Assembly: GCF_932526225.1 (NCBI RefSeq)
Contig: NC_064038.1
Coordinates: forward strand, 16,175,575-16,239,574
Direction of reading: 5' to 3'
DNA from: Nematostella vectensis
Lineage: Eukaryota > Cnidaria > Anthozoa > Actiniaria > Edwardsiidae
DNA length: 64,000 nucleotides
The position numbers and the translations under genes were made by a program. Shown here one piece after another: positions 32,726-45,435 of this stretch; the stretch's first letter is position 1; the number at the start of each line of letters is the position of its first letter. The notes under the pieces were generated by a model that was given only the letters and a program-made list of their open reading frames with translations, had not been told where the DNA came from and searched no databases.

Positions 32726-33550
32726 TTTTTTTAACTTTATTTGTTTGTCTTTGTGTTGTTCTTTAAGCCCCAATACTGAGTCTGCACTCGTACCTTGTTT
32801 AAGATCATAAGCAAAAAGCTTAGAACTCCACAGGAAGCTTCCATTTATTGGTTATTTTTTCTCTATCAGAATTCAATCTCCCCGTGATAGTATAGTGGTT
32901 AGTACATTGCGTTGTGGCCGCAATAACCCAGGTTCGAGTCCTGGTCACGGCATTTTTTTTAACTTTACTTGTTTGTCTTTGTGTTGTTCTGTAAGCCCCA
33001 ATACTGAGTATGCATTCGTACCTTGTTTAAGATCATAAGCAAAAAGCTTAGAACTCCACAGGAAGCTACCATTTATTGGTCATTTTTTCTTTATCAGAAT
33101 TCAATCTCCCCGTGATCGTATATTGGTTAGTACATTGCGTTGTGGCCGCAATAACCCAGGTTCGAGTCCTGGTCACGGCATTTTTTTTAACATTACTTGT
33201 TTGTCTTCCTGTTTTTCTGTAAGACCCGGTACTGAGTATGCTCTCGTACCTTGTTCAAGAGCATAAGCAAAAAGTTTAGAACTCCTCTCTTTGTCATTTT
33301 TTTTATCTCAAATCAATCTAGAAGTTATCGTAAACTGGTTAGTACATTGCGTTGTGGTAGCAATAACCCAGGTTCGAAACCTGGTCACGGCATATTTTTT
33401 TCAACTTTACTTGTTTGTCTTCGTGTTCTTCTGTAAGCCCCAATACTGAGTATGAACTCATACCTTGTTTAAGAGCATAAGCAAAAAGCTTAGAACTCCA
33501 TGGGAAGCTTCCATTTATTTGTCATTTTTTCTTTATCTGAATTCAATCTC

Positions 33551-33622
33551 GCCGTGATCGTATAGTGGTCAGTACATTGCGTTGTGGCCGCAATAACCCA
33601 GGTTCGAATCCTGGTCACGGCA
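33551..33622 (+). tRNA. tRNA-His (GTG), C20a variant
   Basis: Fully paired with C20a; anticodon at 33584-33586, 8-T terminator. Last unit of the first 18-unit block. Confidence 0.93.
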
Positions 33623-34697
33623 TTTTTTTTCTTAACTTTACTTGTTTGTCTTCGTGTTGTTCTGTAAGCCCCAATACTGTGTATGCACTCCTATCTTGTT
33701 CAAGAGCATAAGCAAAAAGCTTAGAACTGCATAGGAAGCTTCCATTTATTTGTTATTTTTTCTTTATCTCAAATCAATCTCGGCGTGATCGTATAGTGGT
33801 TAGTAGATTGCGTTGTGGCAGCAGTAACCCAGGTTCGATTCCTGGTCACGGCATTTTTTTAACTTTATTTGTTTGTCTTTGTGTTGTTCTTTAAGCCCCA
33901 ATACTGAGTCTGCACTCGGACCTTGTTTAATAGCAAAAGCAAAAAGCTTAGAACTCCACAGGAAGCTTCCATTTATTTGTCAGTTTTTCTTTGTCTCAAA
34001 TCACTCTCGCCGAGATTGTACACTTGTTAGTACATTGCGTTGTGGCCAAAATAACACAGGTTCGAATTCTGGCCATGTCATTTATTTTCAACTTTACTTG
34101 TTTGTCCTTGTGTTGTTCTTTAAGCCCCAATACTGAGTCTGCACTCCTATCTTGTTCAAGAGCATAAGCGAAAAGCTTAGAACTCCACAGGAAGCTTCCA
34201 TTTATTTGTTATTTTTTCTTTATCTGAATTCAATCTCGCCGTGATCGTATAGTGGTAAGTACATTGCGTTGTGGCTGCAATAACCCAGGTCCGAATCCTG
34301 GTCACGGCATTTTTTTTTCAACTTTACTTGTTTGTCTTCTTGTTGTTCTGTAAGCCCCGATACTGAGTATGCACTCGTACGTTGTTTAAGAGCATAAGCA
34401 AAAAGCTTAGAACTCCACAGGAAGCTTCCATTTATTTGTCATTTTTTCTTTATATGAAATCAATCTCGCCGTGATCGTATAGTGGTTAGAACATTGCGTT
34501 GTGGCCGCAATAACACAGGTTCGAATCCTGGTCACGGCATTTTTTTTTCAACTTTACTTGATTGTCTTCGTGTTGTTCTGTAAGCCCCGATTCTGAGTCT
34601 GCAATCCTATCTTGTTCAAGAGCATAAGCAAAAAGCTTAGAACTCCACAGGAAGCTTCCATTTATTTGTCATTTTTTCTTTATCTGAATTCAATCTC

Positions 34698-34758
34698 CCC
34701 GTGATTGGTACATTGCGTTGTGGCCGCAATAATCCAGGTTCGAATCCTGGTCACGGCA
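34698..34758 (+). pseudogene. D-arm-deleted tRNA-His copy
   Basis: Same 11-nt deletion as 30617, one 4081-bp block later. Confidence 0.85.
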
Positions 34759-35145
34759 TTTTTTTCAACTCTACTTGTTTGTCTTTGTGTTGTTCGTTAA
34801 CCCTCAATACTGAGTATTCACTGGTACCTTGTTTAAGAGCATAAGCAAAAAGCTTAGAACTCCAAAGGAAGCTTCCATTTATTTGTCATTTTGTCTTTAT
34901 CTGAGTTCAATCTCGCCGTGATCGTATAGTGGTTAGTACATTGCGTTGTGGCCGCAATAACACAGATTCGAATCCTGGTCACAGCATTTTTTTTTTCAAC
35001 TTTATTTTTTTGTCTTCGTGTTGTTCTATAAGCCCTAATACTGAGTATGCACTCCCATCATGTTCAAAAGCATAAGCAAAAAGCTTAGAACTTCACAGGA
35101 AGCTTCAAATTATTTGTCATTTTTTCTTTATCTGAATTCAATCTC

Positions 35146-35217
35146 GCCGTGATCGTATAGTGGTTAATACTTTGCGTTGTGGCCGCAATAACCCAGGTTC
35201 GAATCCTGGTCACGGCA
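35146..35217 (+). tRNA. tRNA-His (GTG), A22/T26 class
   Basis: As 31065; anticodon at 35179-35181, 7-T terminator. Confidence 0.91.
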
Positions 35218-35375
35218 TTTTTTTCTTAACTTTACTTGTTTGTCTTCGTGTTGTTCTGTAAGCCCCAATACTGTGTATGCACTCCTATCTTGTTCAAGAG
35301 CATAAGCAAAAAGCTTAGAACTGCATAGGAAGCTTCCATTTATTTGTTATTTTTTCTTTATCTGAATTCAATCTC

Positions 35376-35447
35376 GCCGTGATCGTATAGTGGTTAATAC
35401 TTTGCGTTGTGGCCGCAATAACCCAGGTTCGATTCCTGGTCACGGCA
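35376..35447 (+). tRNA. tRNA-His (GTG), A22/T26 class with T59
   Basis: As 31295; anticodon at 35409-35411, 7-T terminator. Confidence 0.91.
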
Positions 35448-36272
35448 TTTTTTTAACTTTATTTGTTTGTCTTTGTGTTGTTCTTTAAGCCCCAATACTG
35501 AGTCTGCACTCGTACCTTGTTTAAGATCATAAGCAAAAAGCTTAGAACTCCACAGGAAGCTTCCATTTATTGGTCATTTTTTCTTTATCAGAATTCAATC
35601 TCCCCGTGATCGTATAGTGGTTAGTACATTGCGTTGTGGCCGCAATAACCCAGGTTCGAGTCCTGGTCACGGCATTTTTTTTAACTTTACTTGTTTGTCT
35701 TTGTGTTGTTCTGTAAGCCCCAATACTGAGTATGCATTCGTACCTTGTTTAAGATCATAAGCAAAAAGCTTAGAACTCCACAGGAAGCTTCCATTTATTG
35801 GTCATTTTTTCTTTATCAGAATTCAATCTCCCCGTGATCGTATAGTGGTTAGTACATTGCGTTGTGGCCGCAATAACCCAGGTTCGAGTCCTGGTCACGG
35901 CATTTTTTTTAACTTTACTTGTTTGTCTTCGTGTTTTTCTGTAAGACCCGGTACTGAGTATGCTCTCGTACCTTGTTCAAGAGCATAAGCAAAAAGTTTA
36001 GAACTCCTCTCTTTGTCATTTTTTTTTATCTCAAATCAATCTCGAAGTGATCGTAAACTGGTTAGTACATTGCGTTGTGGTCGCAATAACCCAGGTTCGA
36101 AACCTGGTCACGGCATATTTTTTCAACTTTACTTGTTTGTCTTCGTGTTGTTCTGTAAGCCCCAATACTGAGTATGAACTCATACCTTGTTTAAGAGCAT
36201 AAGCAAAAAGCTTAGAACTCCATGGGAAGCTTCCATTTATTTGTCATTTTTTCTTTATCTGAATTCAATCTC

Positions 36273-36344
36273 GCCGTGATTGTATAGTGGTCAGTACATT
36301 GCGTTGTGGCCGCAATAACCCAGGTTCGAATCCTGGTCACGGCA
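36273..36344 (+). tRNA. tRNA-His (GTG), T9/C20a variant
   Basis: Fully paired; C9 to T and C20a. Anticodon at 36306-36308, 9-T terminator. Its homologue at 32191 has a T-stem mismatch, so this is the healthier of the pair. Confidence 0.91.
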
Positions 36345-36735
36345 TTTTTTTTTCTTAACTTTACTTGTTTGTCTTCGTGTTGTTCTGTAAGCCCCAATAC
36401 TGTGTATGCACTCCTATCTTGTTCAAGAGCATAAGCAAAAAGCTTAGAACTGCATAGGAAGCTTCCATTTATTTGTCATGTTTTTCTTTATCTGAATTCA
36501 ATCTCCCCTTGATTGTATACTGGTTAGTACATTGCGTTGTTGCCGCAATAACCCAGGTTCGAATCCTAATCATTTTATTTTTTTTTCAACTTTACTTGTT
36601 TGTCTTCGTGTTGTTCTGTAAGCCCCAATACTGTGTATGCACTCCTATCGTGTTCAAGAGCATAAGCAAAAAGCTTAGAACTGCATAGGAAGCTTCAAAT
36701 TATTTGTCATTTTTTCTTTATCTGAATTCAGTCTC

Positions 36736-36807
36736 GCCGTGATCGTATAGTGGTTAATACTTTGCGTTGTGGCCGCAATAACCCAGGTTCGATTCCTGGT
36801 CACGGCA
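36736..36807 (+). tRNA. tRNA-His (GTG), A22/T26 class with T59
   Basis: As 32654; anticodon at 36769-36771, 7-T terminator. Confidence 0.91.
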
Positions 36808-37631
36808 TTTTTTTAACTTTATTTGTTTGTCTTTGTGTTGTTCTTTAAGCCCCAATACTGAGTCTGCACTCGTACCTTGTTTAAGATCATAAGCAAAAAG
36901 CTTAGAACTCCACAGGAAGCTTCCATTTATTGGTTATTTTTTCTCTATCAGAATTCAATCTCCCCGTGATAGTATAGTGGTTAGTACATTGCGTTGTGGC
37001 CGCAATAACCCAGGTTCGAGTCCTGGTCACGGCATTTTTTTTAACTTTACTTGTTTGTCTTTGTGTTGTTCTGTAAGCCCCAATACTGAGTATGCATTCG
37101 TACCTTGTTTAAGATCATAAGCAAAAAGCTTAGAACTCCACAGGAAGCTACCATTTATTGGTCATTTTTTCTTTATCAGAATTCAATCTCCCCGTGATCG
37201 TATATTGGTTAGTACATTGCGTTGTGGCCGCAATAACCCAGGTTCGAGTCCTGGTCACGGCATTTTTTTTAACATTACTTGTTTGTCTTCCTGTTTTTCT
37301 GTAAGACCCGGTACTGAGTATGCTCTCGTACCTTGTTCAAGAGCATAAGCAAAAAGTTTAGAACTCCTCTCTTTGTCATTTATTTTATCTCAAATCAATC
37401 TAGAAGTGATCGTAAACTGGTTAGTACATTGCGTTGTGGTCGCAATAACCCAGGTTCGAAACCTGGTCACGGCATATTTTTTCAACTTTACTTGTTTGTC
37501 TTCGTGTTGTTCTGTAAGCCCCAATACGGAGTATGAACTCATACCTTGTTTAAGAGCATAAGCAAAAAGCTTAGAACTCCATGGTAAGCTTCCATTTGTT
37601 TGTCATTTTTTCTTTATCTGAATTCAATCTC

Positions 37632-37703
37632 GCCGTGATTGTATAGTGGTCAGTACATTGCGTTGTGGCCGCAATAACCCAGGTTCGAATCCTGGTCACG
37701 GCA
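37632..37703 (+). tRNA. tRNA-His (GTG), T9/C20a variant
   Basis: Fully paired; anticodon at 37665-37667, 9-T terminator. Upstream palindrome is changed to GGTAAGCTTCC. Confidence 0.91.
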
Positions 37704-38320
37704 TTTTTTTTTCTTAACTTTACTTGTTTGTCTTCGTGTTGTTCTGTAAGCCCCAATACTGTGTATGCACTCCTATCTTGTTCAAGAGCATAAGCAAAAA
37801 GCTTAGAACTGCATAGGAAGCTTCCATTTATTTGTTATTTTTTCTTTATCTCAAATCAATCTCGGCGTGATCGTATAGTGGTTAGTAGATTGCGTTGTGG
37901 CCGCAGTAACCCAGGTTCGATTCCTGGTCACGGCATCTTTTTAACTTTATTTGTTTGTCTTTGTGTTGTTCTTTAAGCCCCAATACTGAGTCTGCACTCG
38001 TACCTTGTTTAATAGCAAAAGCAAAAAGCTTAGAACTCCACAGGAAGCTTCCATTTATTTGTCATGTTTTTCTTTATCTGAATTCAATCTCCCCTTGATT
38101 GTATACTGGTTAGTACATTGCGTTGTTGCCGCAATAACCCAGGTTCGAATCCTAATCATTTTATTTTTTTTCAACTTTACTTGTTTGTCTTCGTGTTGTT
38201 CTGTAAGCCCCAATACTGAGTATGAACTCGTACCTTGTTTAAGAGCATAAGCAAAAAGCTTAGAACTCCATGGGAAGCTTCCATTTATTTGTCATTTTTT
38301 CTTCATCTGAATTCAATCTG

Positions 38321-38392
38321 GCCGTGATCGTATAGTGGTTAGTACATTGCGTTGTGGCCGCAATAACCCAGGTTCGAATCCTGGTCACGGCA
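38321..38392 (+). tRNA. tRNA-His (GTG), canonical copy
   Basis: Reference sequence; anticodon at 38354-38356, 8-T terminator. Leader ends CAATCTG, as at 1885 and 60586. Confidence 0.94.
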
Positions 38393-39009
38393 TTTTTTTT
38401 CTTAACTTTACTTGTTTGTCTTCGTGTTGTTCTGTAAGCCCCAATACTGTGTATGCACTCCTATCTTGTTCAAGAGCATAAGCAAAAAGCTTAGAACTGC
38501 ATAGGAAGCTTCCATTTATTTGTTATTTTTTCTTTATCTCAAATCAATCTCGGCGTGATCGTATAGTGGTTAGTAGATTGCGTTGTGGTCGCAGTAACCT
38601 AGGTTCGATTCCTGGTCACTGCATTTTTTTTCAACTTTACTTGTTTGTCTTCCTGTTGTTCTGTAAGCCCTGATACTGAGTATGCACTCATACGTTGTTT
38701 AAGAGCATAAGCAAAAAGCTTAGAACTCCACAGGAAGCTTCCATTTATTTGTCATTTTTTCTTTATATGAAATCAAGGTCGCCGTGATCGTATAGTGGTT
38801 AGTACATTGCGTTGTGGCCGCAATAACCCAGGTTTGAATCCTAATCATTTTATTTTTGTTCAACTTTACTTGTTTGGCTTTGTGTTGTTCTTTAAGCCCC
38901 AATACTGAGTCTGCACTCGTACCTTGTTTAAGAGCATAAGCAAAAAGCTTAGAACTTCACAGGAAGCTTTTATTTATTTGTCATTTTTTCTTTATCTGAA
39001 TTCAATCTC

Positions 39010-39081
39010 GCCGTGATCGAATAGTGGTTAGTACATTGCGTTGTGGCCACAATAACCCAGGTTCGAATCCTGGTCACGGCA
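39010..39081 (+). pseudogene. tRNA-His copy with D-stem and anticodon-stem mismatches
   Basis: GAAT replaces GTAT in the D stem and CACAA replaces CGCAA in the anticodon stem. Anticodon GTG, acceptor and B box persist. It lies in the irregular tract 38.6-39.6 kb. Confidence 0.75.
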
Positions 39082-39238
39082 TTTTTGTTCAACTTTACTT
39101 GTTTGTCTTCGTGTTGTTCTTTAACCCCCAATACTGAGTATGAACTCGTACCTTGTTTAAGAGAATAAGCAAAAAGCTTAGAACTCCACAGGAAGCTTCC
39201 ATTTATTTGTCATTTTTTCTTTATATGAACTCAATCTT

Positions 39239-39310
39239 GGCGTGATCGTATAGTGGTTAGTACATTGCGTTGTGGCCGCAATAACCCAGGTTCGAATCTT
39301 GGTCACGGCA
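39239..39310 (+). pseudogene. tRNA-His copy, GGCGTGA acceptor and altered B box
   Basis: The 2:71 pair is G-G, and the T-stem 3' strand is CTTGG, giving B box GGTTCGAATCT. Anticodon GTG intact. Confidence 0.72.
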
Positions 39311-39464
39311 ATTTTTTTCAACTTTACTTGTTTGTCTTCGTGTTGTTCTATAAGCCCCGATACTTAGTATGATCGTACGTTGTTTAAGAGCTTAAGAAAA
39401 AGCTTAGAACTCCACAGGAAGCTTCCATTTATTTGTCATTTTTTCTTTATATGAAATCAATCTC

Positions 39465-39588
39465 GCCGTGATCGTATAGTGGATAGAACATTGCGTTGTG
39501 GCCGCAATAACCCAGGTTATTGCAGACTCAGGTTAGTGCAGACTCAGTATTGGCCGCAATAACCCAGGTCCGAATCCTGGTCACGGCA
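39465..39588 (+). pseudogene. Rearranged tRNA-His copy with inverted spacer pieces
   Basis: A GCCGTGA copy runs normally to the T stem (39518). It is followed by 33 bp containing TGCAGACTCAG and AGTGCAGACTCAGTATTGG, both reverse complements of the spacer segment CCAATACTGAGTCTGCACT. The tRNA then restarts at GGCCGCAATAACC (39552) and continues with the B-box mutant 3' end GGTCCGAATCC. The downstream spacer is shortened by more than 50 bp, jumping from the T-run to CTCGTACC. Confidence 0.88.
39519..39551 (-). repeat. Inverted spacer fragments inside a tRNA copy
   Basis: The segment holds the only reverse-orientation array sequence I found. Two pieces of the same spacer region, 11 and about 19 nt, lie in tandem, joined by GTT. 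Confidence 0.85.
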
Positions 39589-40360
39589 TTTTTTTTTCTC
39601 GTACCTTGTTTAAGATCATAAGCAAAAAGCTTAGAACTCCACAGGAAGCTTCCATTTATTGGTCATTTTTTCTTTATCAGAATTCAATCTCCCCGTGATC
39701 GTATAGTGGTTAGTACATTGCGTTGTGGCCGCAATAACCCAGGTTCGAGTCCTGGTCACGGCATTTTTTTAACTTTACTTGTTTGTCTTTGTGTTGTTCT
39801 GTAAGCCCAAATACTGAGTATGCATTCGTACCTTGTTTAAGATCATAAGCAATAAGCTTAGAACTCCACAGGAAGCTTCCATTTATTGGTCATTTTTTCT
39901 TTATCAGAATTCAATCTCCCCGTGATCGTATAGTGGTTAGTACATTGCGTTGTGGCCGCAATAACCCAGGTTCGAGTCCTGGTCACGGCATTTTTTTCAC
40001 ATTACTTGTTTGTCTTCGTGTTTTTCTGTAAGACCCGGTACTGAGTATGCACTCGTACCTAGTTCAAGAGCATAAGCAAAAAGTTTAGAACTCCTCTCTT
40101 TGACATTTTTTTTTATCTCAAATCAATCTCGAAGTGATCGTAAACTGGTTAGTACATTGCGTTGTGGTCGCATCAACCCAGGTTCGAAACCTGGTCACGG
40201 CATATTTTTTTCAACTTTACTTGTTTGTCTTCGTGTTGTTCTGTAAGCCCCAATACTGAGTATGAACTCATACCTTGTTTAAGAGCATAAGCAAAAAGCT
40301 TAGAACTCCATGGGAAGCTTCCATTTATTTGTCATTTTTTCTTTATCTGAATTCGATCTC

Positions 40361-40432
40361 GCCGTGATCGTATAGTGGTCAGTACATTGCGTTGTGGCCG
40401 CAATAACCCAGGTTCGAATCCTGGTCACGGCA
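40361..40432 (+). tRNA. tRNA-His (GTG), C20a variant
   Basis: Fully paired; anticodon at 40394-40396, 8-T terminator. Same GAATTCGATCTC leader as 25603, 14758 bp upstream. Confidence 0.93.
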
Positions 40433-42179
40433 TTTTTTTTCTTAACTTTACTTGTTTGTCTTCGTGTTGTTCTGTAAGCCCCAATACTGTGTATGCACTC
40501 CTATCTTGTTCAAGAGCATAAGCAAAAAGCTTAGAACTGCATAGGAAGCTTCCATTTATTTGTAATTTTTTTCTTTATCTCAAATCAATCTCGGCGTGAT
40601 CGTATAGTGGTTAGTAGATTGCGTTGTGGCCGCAGTAACCCAGGTTCGATTCCTGGTCACGGCATCTTTTTAACTTTATTTGTTTGTCTTTGTGTTGTTC
40701 TTTAAGCCCCAATACTGAGTCTGCACTCGTACCTTGTTTAATAGCAAAAGCAAAAAGCTTAGAACTCCACAGGAAGCTTCCATTTATTTATCAGGTTTTC
40801 TTTGTCTCAAATCATCCTCGCCGTGATGGTATAGTGGTTAGTACATTGCGTTGTGGCCGCAATAACCCAGGTTCGAATCCTAATCATTTTATTTTTTTTT
40901 TCAACTTTACTTGTTTGGCTTTGTGTTGTTCTTTAAGCCCCAATACTGAGTCTGCACTCGTACCTTGTTTAAGAGCATAAGCAAAAAGCTTAGAAATCCA
41001 CAGGAAGCTTCCATTTATTTGTCATGTTTTTCTTTATCTGAATTCAATCTCCCCGTGATTGTATACTGGTTAGTACATTGCGTTGTTGCCGCAATAACCC
41101 AGGTTCGAATCCTAATCATTTCATTTTTTTTCAACTTTACTTGTTTGTCTTCGTGTTGTTCTGTAAGCCACAATACTGAGTATGAACTCGTACCTTGTTT
41201 AAGAGCATAAGCAAAAAGCTTAGAACTCCATGGGATGCTTCCATTTATTTGTCATTTTTTTCTTTATCTGAATTCAATCTCGCCGTGATCGTATCGTGGT
41301 TAGTACATTGCGTTGTTGCCGCAATAACCCAGGTTCGAATCCTAATCATTTCATTTTTTTTCAACTTTACTTGTTTGTCTTCGTGTTGTTCTGTAAGCCC
41401 CAATACTGAGTATGAACTCGTACCTTGTTTAAGAGCATAAGCAAAAAGCTTAGAACTCCATAGGAAACTTCCATTTATTTGTTATTTTTTCTTTATCTCA
41501 AATCAATCTCGGCGTGATCGTATAGTGGTTAGTAGATTGCGTTGTGGCAGCAGTAACCCAGGTTCGAGTCCTGGTCACGGCATTTTTTTTAACTTTACTT
41601 GTTTGTCTTTGTGTTGTTCTGTAAGCCCCAATACTGAGTATGCATTCGTACCTTGTTTAAGATCATAAGCAAAAAGCTTAGAACTCCACAGGAAGCTTCC
41701 ATTTATTGGTCATTTTTTCTTTATCAGAATTCAATCTCCCCGTGATCGTATAGTGGTTAGTACATTGCGTTGTGGCCGCAATAACCCAGGTTCGAGTCCT
41801 GGTCACGGCATTTTTTTTAACATTACTTGTTTGTCTTCGTGTTTTTCTGTAAGACACGGTACTGAGTATGCACTCGTACCTTGTTCAAGAGCATAAGCAA
41901 AAAGTTTAGAACTCCTCTCTTTGTCATTTTTTTTATCTCAAATCAATCTCGAAGTGATCGTAAACTGGTTAGTACATTGCGTTGTGGTCGCAATAACCCA
42001 CGTTCGAAACCTGGTCACGGCATATTTTTTCAACTTTACTTGTTTGTCTTCGTGTTGTTCTGTAAGCCCCAATACTGAGTATGAACTCATACCTTGTTTA
42101 AGAGCATAAGCAAAAAGCTTAGAACTCCATGGGAAGCTTCCATTTATTTGTCATTTTTTCTTTATCTGAATTCAATCTC

Positions 42180-42251
42180 GCCGTGATCGTATAGTGGTCA
42201 GTACATTGCGTTGTGGCCGCAATAACCCAGGTTCGAATCCTGGTCACGGCA
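42180..42251 (+). tRNA. tRNA-His (GTG), C20a variant
   Basis: Fully paired; anticodon at 42213-42215, 7-T terminator. Confidence 0.93.
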
Positions 42252-43307
42252 TTTTTTTCTTAACTTTACTTGTTTGTCTTCGTGTTGTTCTGTAAGCCCC
42301 AATACTGTGTATGCACTCCTATCTTGTTCAAGAGCATAAGCAAAAAGCTTAGAACTGCATAGGAAGCTTCCATTTATTTGTTATTTTTTCATTATCTCAA
42401 ATCAATCTCGGCGTGATCGTGTAGTGGTTAGTAGATTGCGTTGTGGCCGCAGTAACCCAGGTTCGATTCCTGGTCACGGCATCTTTTTAACTTTATTTGT
42501 TTGTCTTTGTGTTGTTCTTTAAGCCCCAATACTGAGTCTGCACTCGTACCTTGTTTAATAGCAAAAGCAAAAAGCTTAGAACTCCACAGGAAGCTTCCAT
42601 TTATTTGTCATGTTTTTCTTTATCTGAATTCAATCTCCCCTTGATTGTATACTGGTTAGTACATTGCGTTGTGGCCGCAATAACCCAGGTTCGAGTCCTG
42701 GTCACGGCATTTTTTTTAACTTTACTTGTTTGTCTTTGTGTTGTTCTGTAAGCCCCAATACTGAGTATGCATTCGTACCTTGTTTAAGATCATAAGCAAA
42801 AAGCTTAGAACTCCACAGGAAGCTTCCATTGATTGGTCAGTTTTTCTTAATCAGAATTCAATCTCCCCGTGATCGTATAGTTGTTAGTACATTGCGTTGT
42901 GGCCGCAATAACCCAGGTTCGAGTCCTGGTCACGGCATTTTTTTTAACATTACTTGTTTGTCTTCGTGTTTTTCTGTAAGACCCGGTACTGAGTATGCAC
43001 TCGTACCTTGTTCAAGAGCATAAGCAAAAAGTTTAGAACTCCTCTCGTTGTCATTTTTTTTATCTCAAATCAATCTCGAAGTGATCGTAAACTGGTTAGT
43101 ACATTGCGTTGTGGTCGCAATAACCCAGGTTCGAAACCTGGTCACGGCATATTTTTTTCAACTTTACTTGTTTGTCTTCGTGTTGTTCTGTAAGCCCCAA
43201 TACTGAGTATGAACTCATACCTTGTTTAAGAGCATAAGCAAAAAGCTTAGAACTCCATGGGAAGCTTCCATTTATTTGTCATTTTTTCTTTATCTGAATT
43301 CAATCTC

Positions 43308-43379
43308 GCCGTGATCGTATAGTGGTCAGTACATTGCGTTGTGGCCGCAATAACCCAGGTTCGAATCCTGGTCACGGCA
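43308..43379 (+). tRNA. tRNA-His (GTG), C20a variant
   Basis: Fully paired; anticodon at 43341-43343, 8-T terminator. G18 is intact here, unlike its homologue at 28550. Confidence 0.93.
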
Positions 43380-44227
43380 TTTTTTTTCTTAACTTTACTT
43401 GTTTGTCTTCGTGTTGTTCTGTAAGCCCCAATACTGTGTATGCACTCCTATCTTGTTCAAGAGCATAAGCAAAAATCTTAGAACTGCATAGGAAGCTTCC
43501 ATTTATTTGTTATTTTTTCTTTATCTCAAATCAATCTCGGCGTGATCGTATAGTGGTTAGTAGATTGCTTTGTGGCCGCAGTAACCCAGATTCGATTCCT
43601 GGTCACGGCATCTTTTTAACTTTATTTGTTTGTCTTTGTGTTGTTCTTTAAGCCCTAATACTGAGTCTGCACTCGTACCTTGTTTAATAGCAAAAGCAAA
43701 AAGCTTAGAACTCCACAGGAAGCTTCCATTTATTTATCAGGTTTTCTTTGTCTCAAATCATCCTCGCCGTGATGGTATAGTGGTTAGTACATTGCGTTGT
43801 GGCCGCAATAACCCAGGTTCGAATCCTAATCATTTTATTTTTTTTTCAACTTAACTTGTTGGGCTTTGTGTTGTTCTTTAAGCCCCAATACTCAGTCTGC
43901 ACTCGTACCTTGTTTAAGAGCATAAGCAAAAAGCTTAGAAATCCACAGGAAGCTTCCATTTATTTGTCATGTTTTTCTTTATCTGAATTCAATCTCCCCG
44001 TGATTGTATACTGGTTAGTACATTGCGTTGTTGCCGCAATAACCCAGGTTCGAATCCTAATCATTTCATTTTTTTTTCAACTTTACTTGTTTGTCTTCGT
44101 GTTGTTCTGTAAGCCACAATACTGAGTATGAACTCGTACCTTGTTCAAGAGCATAAGCAAAAAGCTTAGAACTCCATGGGATGCTTCCATTTATTTGTCA
44201 TTTTTTTCTTTATCTGAATTCAATCTC

Positions 44228-44299
44228 GCCGTGATCGTATTGTGGTTAGTACATTGCGTTGTGGCCGCAATAACCCAGGTTCGAATCCTGGTCACGGCA
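44228..44299 (+). tRNA. tRNA-His (GTG), T14 variant
   Basis: Stems intact, T14; anticodon at 44261-44263; interrupted terminator TTT-C-TTTT. Confidence 0.83.
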
Positions 44300-45374
44300 T
44301 TTCTTTTCTTAACTTTACTTGTTTGTCTTCGTGTTGTTCTGTAAGCCCCAATACTGCGTATGCACTCCTATCTTGTTCAAGAGCATAAGCAAAAATCTTA
44401 GAACTCCATAGGAAGCTTCCATTTATTTGTTATTTTTTCTTTATCTCAAATCAATCTCGGCGTGATCGTATAGTGGTTAGTAGATTGCGTTGTGGCAGCA
44501 GTAACCCAGGTTCGATTCCTGGTCACGGCATTTTTTTAACTTTATTTGTTTGTCTTTGTGTTGTTCTTTAAGCCCCAATACTGAGTCTGCACTCGGACCT
44601 TGTTTAATAGCAAAAGCAAAAAGCTTAGAACTCCACAGGAAGCTTCCATTTATTTGTCAGTTTTTCTTTGTCTCAAATCACTCTCGCCGAGATTGTACAC
44701 TTGTTAGTACATTGCGTTGTGGCCAAAATAACACAGGTTTGAATTCTGGCCATGTCATTTATTTTCAACTTTACTTGTTTGTCCTTGTGTTGTTCTTTAA
44801 GCCCCAATACTGAGTTTGCACTCCTATCTTGTTCAAGAGCATAAGCGAAAAGCTTAGAACTCCACAGGAAGCTTCCATTTATTTGTTATTTTTTCTTTAT
44901 CTGAATTCAATCTCGCCGTGATCGTATAGTGGTAAGTACATTGCGTTGTGGCCGCAATAACCCAGGTCCGAATCCTGGTCACGGCATTTTTTTTTCAACT
45001 TTACTTGTTTGTCTTCTTGTTGTTCTGTAAGCCCCGATACTGAGTATGCACTCGTACGTTGTTTAAGAGCATAAGCAAAAAGCTTAGAACTCCACAGGAA
45101 GCTTCCATTTATTTGTCATTTTTTCTTTATATGAAATCAATCTCGCCGTGATCGTATAGTGGTTAGAACATTGCGTTGTGGCCGCAATAACACAGGTTCG
45201 AATCCTGGTCACGGCATTTTTTTTTCAACTTTACTTGATTGTCTTCGTGTTGTTCTGTAAGCCCCGATTCTGAGTCTGCAATCCTATCTTGTTCAAGAGC
45301 ATAAGCAAAAAGCTTAGAACTCCACAGGAAGCTTCCATTTATTTGTCATTTTTTCTTTATCTGAATTCAATCTC

Positions 45375-45435
45375 CCCGTGATTGGTACATTGCGTTGTGG
45401 CCGCAATAATCCAGGTTCGAATCCTGGTCACGGCA
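45375..45435 (+). pseudogene. D-arm-deleted tRNA-His copy
   Basis: Same 11-nt deletion as 30617, 14758 bp downstream. Confidence 0.85.

Larger units (their letters stand above)
29701..37863 (+). repeat. Two adjacent 18-unit blocks of ~4081 bp
   Basis: 29701-33781 and 33782-37863 have the same 18 classes in order, including the D-arm-deleted and A70 copies. Only scattered single-base differences were noticed. Confidence 0.9.
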
